64,000 nt of DNA, from assembly GCA_029262455.1 (NCBI GenBank), contig JAJCZJ010000091.1:101465-165464 (forward strand). The letters run 5' to 3'. The stretch comes from Deltaproteobacteria bacterium (GTDB lineage Bacteria > Desulfobacterota > Binatia > HRBIN30 > CADEER01). Shown here one piece after another: positions 58,518 through 64,000 of this stretch (position 1 is the stretch's first letter; each line of letters starts with the position of its first letter). Made by a program: the position numbers and the translations under genes. The notes beneath the pieces were generated by a model. That model was given only the letters and a program-made list of their open reading frames with translations. It was not told the origin of the DNA and made no database searches.

Positions 58518-59194
58518 CCGATCGAGTTACCAGGGCTGTAGAGCCCCGTTCGCGCGCCAAACGAATGCCGGCGAACGAGCGGCGCCAACAAGTACTCGAC
58601 GCTGCCGAAGCGGTGTTTTCGGTCAACAGCTACCGCGATGTCGGGACAGCGGGAGTCGCGGCCGAAGCGGGCGTTTCGGAGCCCACTCTCTATCGCTACT
58701 TCGACAGCAAGCGCGATCTGTACCTGGCGATGCTGGATCGCAATGCCAAGCGACTGCTTGCCGGCTGGCGGCGACTCGCTGAGGAGAGCCCGTCGGCGAT
58801 GGGCGGCATTACGGCGATTGGTATCCAGTACTATACCCAGCTCAAGGAAGACCCTTCGCAGTTCTTGTTGCGTGCGCGGTCGCTACTGGAGACCGGCGAC
58901 GAGATGGTTGCCGACCATGCGCGCAAGGTTTTCTGGGAAACGTTCGAGTTTATTGAAGGGATCTACAGGCGGGCCCGGGACGCGGGGGAGATTGCCGCCG
59001 ACACGGATGTCAGGGCCCAAGCTTGGCTCTTCATGTCGATGGGCGGATTACTCGATCAATTTCTGCTGATGGGATTGGATCCGCCCGAGCTCGACGAGCT
59101 GGCGCGGATGATGGCCTTGGTGGGACCGCCGGTCGTTGCCGGTGCGCGGGTTCCCCCGCCTGCTGCCAAGCCGCTGGAGAACAAGAGTCGATGA
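58511..59194 (+). CDS. TetR/AcrR-family transcriptional regulator
   Basis: This 227-residue protein has the N-terminal TetR helix-turn-helix near residues 25-60 (QQVLDAAEAVFSVNSYRDVG, AGVSEPTLYRYFDSKRDLY) and a helical ligand-binding domain. The ATG abuts a perfect palindrome, and the -10 box is only about 12 bp away, so the leader is very short. Its stop overlaps the next start by 4 bp (ATGA). It should repress itself, the downstream oxidation operon and the divergent TonB receptor until a ligand, probably the imported compound or its acyl derivative, binds. Confidence 0.94.
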   Translation: MSTDRVTRAVEPRSRAKRMPANERRQQVLDAAEAVFSVNSYRDVGTAGVAAEAGVSEPTLYRYFDSKRDLYLAMLDRNAKRLLAGWRRLAEESPSAMGGITAIGIQYYTQLKEDPSQFLLRARSLLETGDEMVADHARKVFWETFEFIEGIYRRARDAGEIAADTDVRAQAWLFMSMGGLLDQFLLMGLDPPELDELARMMALVGPPVVAGARVPPPAAKPLENKSR

Positions 59195-60225
59195 GCGAGC
59201 GCATCAATCGCCAGGTCTTGTTGCGTGCCCATCCGGTGGGCGCACCCCGTGACACGGACTTCGAGTGTGTCGAAACTTCGTTGCCTGCGTTGGGCGACGG
59301 CGAGTTTCTCCTGCGCAATTTGTATCTCTCTTTGGACGCTGGATTTCGTCAGTGGATGAATGAAGGTGCCGGAGACGGATACTTGCCGGCGATGGAACTC
59401 GACGAGCCGGTCATGGGGCTGGTGCTCGGGAGGGTCGAGGAGTCGAACCATCCGCTCTACGCTGTCGGTGATCTGCTGATGTGCCGGAGCCGCTGGGAAG
59501 AGTTTTCGATCGCCGACGGCTCCGACTATATGTCGAAGTTGGCGCCCGATCCGGAGATCTCACCTTCTTGCTATCTCGGCATCCTCGGGCCAACCGGCCT
59601 GACAGCGTACTTCGGGCTGCGCGACGTTGGTCGCGTGCAGCCGGGTGAAACCGTGCTGATCAGCACAGCGGCCGGCGCGGTTGGCTCGACGGCGGCGCAG
59701 ATCGCGAAGATCCGAGGCGCGCGCGTCGTCGGAATGACCAGCACCGATGAGAAGTGCAAGTGGCTGACTGATTTTCTCGGATTGGACGCGGCGATCAACT
59801 ATCGCGCTGCGGGCGGAGTCGAGGCCGGGATTGCACAGCACTGCCCGCAGGGAGTCGACGTCTACTTCGACAACGTCGGAGGCGAGACGCTGGACACAGT
59901 GCTGGCCCACTTGAACGAGCGCGCCCGGGTGGCGCTCTCCGGTGCCGTGTCGACCTACAACACGTCCGAGCCGGTCCCCGGCCCTTTCAACATGTTCAAG
60001 GTGATCACGCAGCGCGCCATCCTGCAGGGCTTCATGGTCACGGACTACGTCGAAGAATACCCGGCGGCGATCGAGGAGATGACCGGATGGCTGAAGTCCG
60101 GCCAGCTGAAGAATGCTGAGGAAGTCGCGATTGGTATCGAGAACACCGGGCCGGCATTTTGCCGAATGTTTGCCGGAGGCAATCGCGGCAAGCTGGTCGT
60201 GCGCCTGACGGAGAATGAGGGATGA
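59191..60225 (+). CDS. NADP-dependent medium-chain reductase (zinc-free MDR, leukotriene-B4/curcumin reductase-like)
   Basis: This 344-residue protein starts at the ATG overlapping the TetR stop. It has the zinc-independent MDR/enone reductase pattern: YLSLDAGFRQWMNE near 45, GPTGLTAYFGLRDVGRVQPGETVLI at the domain junction, the nucleotide loop STAAGAVGSTAAQIAKIRG, and VDVYFDNVGGETLD. Such enzymes reduce alpha,beta-unsaturated ketones or acyl groups with NADPH. It is the second gene of the TetR operon and overlaps the next by 4 bp, so the three are translationally coupled. Confidence 0.92.
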   Translation: MSERINRQVLLRAHPVGAPRDTDFECVETSLPALGDGEFLLRNLYLSLDAGFRQWMNEGAGDGYLPAMELDEPVMGLVLGRVEESNHPLYAVGDLLMCRSRWEEFSIADGSDYMSKLAPDPEISPSCYLGILGPTGLTAYFGLRDVGRVQPGETVLISTAAGAVGSTAAQIAKIRGARVVGMTSTDEKCKWLTDFLGLDAAINYRAAGGVEAGIAQHCPQGVDVYFDNVGGETLDTVLAHLNERARVALSGAVSTYNTSEPVPGPFNMFKVITQRAILQGFMVTDYVEEYPAAIEEMTGWLKSGQLKNAEEVAIGIENTGPAFCRMFAGGNRGKLVVRLTENEG

Positions 60226-60671
60226 GCGTTTCCGACCGTACCCTCGAGTATCTTCTCGACCATCACGACGTGTGCAACCTGCTCTACCGTTATGCGCAGG
60301 CCCTCGATGAAAAGAACTGGGAACTGCTCGCTACCTGCTTCACGCCGGATGCAGTCGCGCTCTACGGAGAGGTGCTGGGTCGCAAGGATGGTTTCGAGGC
60401 GATCCGAGAAACCTGTCGCAGTGCACTGGGCAAGTTGGATTCGAGCCAGCACATTATCTCTAACCCGGAGATTGAAATCGACGGCGACCGCGCGACTTCG
60501 CGATGTTATGTTCACGCCCAACACACCAAGGCCGGAACGCCCGGTGGCGACAACATGATCATCGGCGGGACGTACCTCGACGAGATCGTCCGCACAGCGG
60601 ATGGTTGGCGCATCCAGCAGCGCGAGTTGCGGTTTCTGTGGCAAGAGGGGAACCAGGCGATTCTCGGCTAA
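60222..60671 (+). CDS. SnoaL-like/NTF2-fold protein
   Basis: This 149-residue protein has the SnoaL_4/NTF2-like pattern: HHDVCNLLYRYAQALDEKNWELLATCFTPDA at the N-terminus, then SQHIISNPEIEIDGDRATSRCYVHAQH and IIGGTYLDEIVRTADGWRIQQRELRF. Members are small cone-shaped enzymes or ligand binders, including ketosteroid isomerase relatives, dehydratases and ring-hydroxylating-dioxygenase beta-like proteins. The YR and HH positions often include an active-site acid-base pair. It overlaps the reductase gene, so it probably handles the same substrate. Confidence 0.92.
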   Translation: MSVSDRTLEYLLDHHDVCNLLYRYAQALDEKNWELLATCFTPDAVALYGEVLGRKDGFEAIRETCRSALGKLDSSQHIISNPEIEIDGDRATSRCYVHAQHTKAGTPGGDNMIIGGTYLDEIVRTADGWRIQQRELRFLWQEGNQAILG

Positions 60672-60701
60672 CGAGAGTCTTATTCCTTGGGGACGCAACC
60701 G

Positions 60702-61196
60702 ATGCCGGTCACGAACTACGAGAAGGTCGACGTATATCCGCTCGAGCCGGAGGTGCAGGAGCAACTCCTGAGCGAGCAAAACGAGTGTGTCTTCTGCTGG
60801 GGCACCCGCGATCATTGGCCGATCGGCATGGTCATGAGTTACGTCTGGAAGGATGGGCGGTTTTGGCTGACGGCGGCGAAACAGCGGGCGCGGATCGCCG
60901 CGTTGCGGCGCGACAATCGTGTGTCGCTCGCGATTACGAGCGTTGGCACGAGCTTGGGGCCGGCAAAGACAGTCACCGTCAAGGGGCGATGCAATCTGCT
61001 CGATGATCGGGAGACCAAGGACTGGTTCTACCCTGCGCTCGCCAGCGCCATCGTCCCCGGCAGTGACAAAGGGAAGCTGGCGTTTCAGTCGATGCTGGAT
61101 TCGCCGAACCGTGTAATTTTCGAGGTCGTTCCCGAAAAATGGTTCTCCTTTGACTCGATAAAGATGATGGAAGACTCGCTCTTCCCGAAAGTGTGA
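60702..61196 (+). CDS. Pyridoxamine 5'-phosphate oxidase-like flavin-binding protein
   Basis: The ATG at 60702 gives 164 residues; an upstream in-frame start at 60687 is possible. The split-barrel PPOX/FMN-binding pattern is visible: PIGMVMSYVWKDGRFWLTAA, RARIAALRRDNRVSLAITS, KTVTVKGRCNLLDDRETKDW and VIFEVVPEKWFSFDS. These proteins bind FMN or F420 and act as oxidases or reductases. It is cotranscribed with the reductase, SnoaL-like and SDR genes, 9 bp before the SDR. The substrate is unknown. Confidence 0.88.
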   Translation: MPVTNYEKVDVYPLEPEVQEQLLSEQNECVFCWGTRDHWPIGMVMSYVWKDGRFWLTAAKQRARIAALRRDNRVSLAITSVGTSLGPAKTVTVKGRCNLLDDRETKDWFYPALASAIVPGSDKGKLAFQSMLDSPNRVIFEVVPEKWFSFDSIKMMEDSLFPKV

Positions 61197-61205
61197 AGGG
61201 CAACG

Positions 61206-62027
61206 ATGCAAGATCTCGCGGGTAAGGTAGCCGTCATCACCGGCGGCGGTTCGGGGATCGGTCGCGGTATGGCGCATGCTTTTGCCGCGGCCGGAATGCA
61301 CGTCGCGATCGGCGATATTGAACTAGCGGCTGGGGAACGCGTTCAACGAGAGGTCGAAGAGATGGGGATTTCTTCGATAGCCGCGAAACTCGATGTCGCC
61401 GACCGCGACGCGGTCGGGAGCTTTGCCGACAAAGTCTTTGACAAATTCGGCGAGGTGCACCTGCTTTGTAACAACGCTGGCGTCGTCACCTTCGATCTGA
61501 TGGACGATACCAGCGACGCTGATTGGCGCTGGGTCATATCGGTCAATCTCGAAGGCGTGATCAACGGGATCCAGGCGTTCATGCCGCGGATGAAGGCGCA
61601 AGCCGGTGAAAAGCACATCGTCAACACCGCATCGATCGCCGGGATCGGGCCGCACGAAGGGATTGCTCCGTACGTCGCCACGAAATACGGCGTGGTCGGG
61701 ATCTCCGAGACGCTGCATGCCGAACGCGAACATCACGGCATCGGATCTTCGGTCCTTTGCCCCGGCAACGTCCATACACAGATCGTCGCCAGTGGGCGCA
61801 ATCGACAAGACGATGTCGGTGGTCCGGACAGTCGTGTGCACCCCGACGTCCAGGAGCAGATCTCGGCTGGAATGGATCCGATGGAAGTCGGGCGCATCGT
61901 TCGCCAAGCGGTGATCGATGATGATCTCTACATCTTCACCCACCCGGATACGCGGGAGATCGCCGAGAAGCGTTTTGCAGCGATCCTTGCCGCTTTCGAC
62001 AAGTGCGCGGCTCGTAGCGCCTCGTAA
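61206..62027 (+). CDS. Short-chain dehydrogenase/reductase
   Basis: This classical SDR of 273 residues has the cofactor loop GGGSGIGRGMAHAF, the Asp GDIEL that favours NAD, the NNAG motif (CNNAGVVTFDL), the catalytic Ser in VNTASIAGIG and the Tyr-x3-Lys in YVATKYGVVGIS. It should oxidise an alcohol to a ketone or aldehyde, or the reverse. It lies 9 bp after the PPOX-like gene and 30 bp before the aldehyde dehydrogenase, so an alcohol, aldehyde, acid sequence in one operon is plausible. Confidence 0.94.
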   Translation: MQDLAGKVAVITGGGSGIGRGMAHAFAAAGMHVAIGDIELAAGERVQREVEEMGISSIAAKLDVADRDAVGSFADKVFDKFGEVHLLCNNAGVVTFDLMDDTSDADWRWVISVNLEGVINGIQAFMPRMKAQAGEKHIVNTASIAGIGPHEGIAPYVATKYGVVGISETLHAEREHHGIGSSVLCPGNVHTQIVASGRNRQDDVGGPDSRVHPDVQEQISAGMDPMEVGRIVRQAVIDDDLYIFTHPDTREIAEKRFAAILAAFDKCAARSAS

Positions 62028-62057
62028 ATCGACGCTTCACTCTGAGGAGAAGTACGC

Positions 62058-63458
62058 ATGTCCTACCGAATGTTGATCGACGGCGCCCTCGTCGACGCGA
62101 CTGCGACAGACGATGTCATCAACCCGGCAACCGCGGAACCGTTTGAGAAGTGTCCGCGGGCAACGGCCGAGCAGGTTGACCAAGCAGTCGCTGCTGCCGT
62201 GCGCGCGTTCCCAGCGTGGCGCAAGGACGAGGCCGCGCGGCGTCGGGTATTGAATGAATGCGCGACGGCCATGCAGGCACGTGCGACCGACCTCGGCACA
62301 CTGTTGTCGCAGGAGCAGGGGAAATCCCTCGAGCAGGCGATCGGAGAAGTCTTTGGGGCCTCGATGTGGTTCGCCGGTTATGCCGCCATGGATACAGCGC
62401 CGGAGATCTTGCAGGACGACGACGACAAACGGATCCAAGTGATCCGCAAGCCACTCGGCGCGGTGGCAGCGATTACGCCGTGGAATTACCCGATCATTCT
62501 ATTGATCTTCAAGCTCGCACCGGCGCTGCTTGCGGGCAATACGGTTGTGGCGAAACCGTCTCCGTTTACTCCACTCAGCACACTGTTGCTCGGCGAGATC
62601 CTCAAGGACATCGTGCCGGCGGGCGTATTGAACATGGTTACGGGCGGCGCACATGTCGGCGCCGCTTTAACCGAACACCCGGACATTCGCAAGATCTCGT
62701 TTACCGGCGGCATCCCGACGGGCAAGAGAGTCATGGAGAGCGCCGCGTCCGACCTGAAGCGTGTCACTCTGGAACTGGGTGGCAACGATCCTGCGATCGT
62801 CTTGGAAGACGCCAATCCCGCCGATGTTGCCGAGGGGATTTTCTGGGCAGCGTTTCAGAACTCGGGGCAGCTCTGTATGGCAATCAAGCGCCTCTACGTG
62901 CCGGAGAATTTGCACGATCCGCTGGTCGAAGCGTTGGCCGAGCAGTGTCGTTCGGTCAAAGTCGGCGGCGGTCTGGAGGAGGGCACGCAGCTCGGGCCGC
63001 TCAACAACAAGGCGCAGTTCGACACGGTGCGCCGCATGGTCGACGACGCGGTGAAAGATGGCGCGAGTGTCGCTGTTGGCGGCGAACCGCTCAGCCGACC
63101 GGGGTACTTTTATCCGCCAACGCTCGTCACAAAAGCGCGGGGCGGGATGGAGCTGGTCGACGAGGAGCAATTTGGAACTGCCTTGCCGGTGATTCGCTAC
63201 CGCAACCTCGACGATGCGGTGCGACAGGCCAACGATTCGCACTACGGACTGAGCGCCTCGGTTTGGACGTCCGATGTGGCGCGCGGTGAAGCGATTGCGC
63301 GGGAGATCGATGCCGGCACGACCTGGGTCAACCAGCATTTCGATGTCAATCCGCTGGCACCGATGGGCGGCTTTCGTTGGAGCGGCATCGGACGCGAAAA
63401 TGGTCGCTGGGGATACGAGGGCTTCACCGAGGTCCAGGTGCTGAGCACAAAGAAGTAG
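62058..63458 (+). CDS. NAD(P)-dependent aldehyde dehydrogenase
   Basis: This 466-residue ALDH has the full set of family motifs: ITPWNYPIILLIFKLAPALLAGNTVVAKPS (cofactor and oxyanion region), FTGGIPTGKRVMESA, the general-base Glu in LELGGNDPAIVLED and the nucleophile Cys in FQNSGQLCMAIKRLYVP. WVNQHFDVNPLAPMGGFRWSG closes the domain. It oxidises an aldehyde to its acid, probably that made by the preceding SDR. GAGGAG is near the start. The C-terminal end and its spacing to the cupin gene (50 bp) keep it in the same operon. Confidence 0.95.
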   Translation: MSYRMLIDGALVDATATDDVINPATAEPFEKCPRATAEQVDQAVAAAVRAFPAWRKDEAARRRVLNECATAMQARATDLGTLLSQEQGKSLEQAIGEVFGASMWFAGYAAMDTAPEILQDDDDKRIQVIRKPLGAVAAITPWNYPIILLIFKLAPALLAGNTVVAKPSPFTPLSTLLLGEILKDIVPAGVLNMVTGGAHVGAALTEHPDIRKISFTGGIPTGKRVMESAASDLKRVTLELGGNDPAIVLEDANPADVAEGIFWAAFQNSGQLCMAIKRLYVPENLHDPLVEALAEQCRSVKVGGGLEEGTQLGPLNNKAQFDTVRRMVDDAVKDGASVAVGGEPLSRPGYFYPPTLVTKARGGMELVDEEQFGTALPVIRYRNLDDAVRQANDSHYGLSASVWTSDVARGEAIAREIDAGTTWVNQHFDVNPLAPMGGFRWSGIGRENGRWGYEGFTEVQVLSTKK

Positions 63459-63508
63459 GCGAGAGCGACGCCATCGCGGCGCGTCGAGTTGAGAGGACGA
63501 GGGCCGTC

Positions 63509-63871
63509 ATGTCGAAGATGATCGTCGAGAAGGATCGCTTCACGAATCGCGCGCAGGTGATGGAGGATATTCGCGACTCGGGCTACTGGCCGACGACCTT
63601 CATCTCCAAGCCATCGCCAGAGTTGCCGGTGCACTACCACAACCACGATATCCTCGGTTACGTCATTGAAGGCGAGACCTATCTGCTCGACGAAGATGGC
63701 ACGAGAATCGAGATTGGCCCAGGTGACCGATTGGTGATCCCGAAAGGAGCCTGGCACGCCGAGGGCGCGGTGCGCGAACGCGTCCTCTACATCGTGACGA
63801 CCCGTGACCCGATCCCACTCCTCGAGGCCGTAATGCCACAGGAGCCGAAAGGACCATTCCAGTCGTTCTGA
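63509..63871 (+). CDS. Small cupin-domain protein
   Basis: The ATG at 63509 gives 120 residues; the frame from 63377 runs inside the aldehyde dehydrogenase gene. A single cupin barrel is visible with both motifs: PVHYHNHDILGYVIEGETYLL (His, His, Glu metal ligands) and GPGDRLVIPKGAWHAEG (the last His ligand). It may bind a metal as a small dioxygenase, isomerase or sensor. It is the last recognisable gene of the TetR operon in the window. Confidence 0.9.
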   Translation: MSKMIVEKDRFTNRAQVMEDIRDSGYWPTTFISKPSPELPVHYHNHDILGYVIEGETYLLDEDGTRIEIGPGDRLVIPKGAWHAEGAVRERVLYIVTTRDPIPLLEAVMPQEPKGPFQSF

Positions 63872-63874
63872 TAC

Positions 63875-64000
63875 GGAGGGAGAGGCTCCTGCCGAGCCGC
63901 GTTACGGTGAGAATCTTACCCATGGAGGGAGAGGCTCCTGCCGAGCCGCGTTACGGTGAGAATCCTACCCATGGAGGGAGAGGCTCCTGCCGAGCCGCGT
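63875..64000. repeat. 49-bp tandem repeat running off the right edge
   Basis: Two complete units start at 63875 and 63924, and a third starts at 63973 and is cut after 28 bp. The first two differ at one base near their end (CTTACCCAT against CCTACCCAT). Each unit has GGAGGGAGAGGCTCCTGCC and CGAGCCGCGTTACGGTGAG. Its CTCCTGCCGAGCCGCGT part also occurs at 35564-35580. No ORF continues through it. Confidence 0.85.

Noticed and set aside
63875-64000. CRISPR array at the right edge
   Set aside because: The units are contiguous 49-bp direct copies with no distinct spacers and no cas genes nearby.

Overview
The window comes from a GC-rich bacterium with a Gram-negative envelope: it has a TonB-dependent receptor, TAT and Sec signal peptides, and periplasmic c-type haem proteins. 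There is no rRNA, tRNA, CRISPR array, phage or transposase. Three gene sets recur: secreted proteins with short EF-hand (dockerin-like) modules, large numbers of CoA-dependent catabolic enzymes (five class III CoA-transferases, two crotonases, a thiolase/DUF35 pair, F420-type LLM oxidoreductase, P450) and Amidohydro_2 proteins. From memory this combination is typical of uncultured Desulfobacterota/Binatota-like soil lineages. That placement is an inference and cannot be proved here.

Layout. 0-16 kb: surface or periplasmic proteins (FG-GAP fragment, BNR/Asp-box protein, HEAT-like protein, a 1.25-kaa multidomain surface protein, a dockerin-ended protein), with a hemerythrin, a membrane histidine kinase, a thioesterase, an old-yellow-enzyme oxidoreductase, a TAT-exported amidohydrolase and a GNAT acetyltransferase between them. 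16-19 kb: molybdenum-hydroxylase maturation genes (XdhC/CoxI, MobA-like nucleotidyltransferase, CoxG). 19-39 kb: a catabolic block on the plus strand with three CaiB/BaiF CoA-transferases, an acyl-CoA synthetase, a Cu-monooxygenase-like secreted protein, a MenB/BadI-like crotonase divergent from a TetR regulator, a P450, the three-subunit Mo hydroxylase (FAD, 2Fe-2S and Mo subunits), an amidohydrolase with a lysine-rich tail, a thiolase/DUF35 pair, an enoyl-CoA hydratase and an LLM oxidoreductase. 39-45 kb: small housekeeping-like genes, a WD40 protein and two more CoA-transferases on the minus strand. 45-51 kb: a dockerin-like/Lgt-like mini-operon and two alkaline-phosphatase-superfamily proteins around a MAPEG protein. 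51-64 kb: a divergon. TonB receptor, beta-propeller/di-haem protein and MFS transporter run left; TetR, reductase, SnoaL-like, PPOX-like, SDR, ALDH and cupin genes run right.

How it fits together. The 16-45 kb genes can be read as activation (CoA ligase or CoA transfer), hydroxylation (Mo hydroxylase, P450), beta-oxidation-type steps and retro-aldol/thiolytic cleavage of a cyclic or terpenoid/steroid-like carboxylic acid. The 51-64 kb divergon looks like uptake plus oxidation of another lipophilic compound. Substrates are not readable from sequence.

The strongest non-coding signals are a triple TGAC-N4-GTCA operator array at 27824-27861, a palindrome lying in two opposed promoters at 58491-58510, an AAACG-N2-CGTTT palindrome shared by the CoA-transferase and Mo-hydroxylase operons, two families of dispersed intergenic repeats, and a 49-bp tandem repeat running off the right edge.
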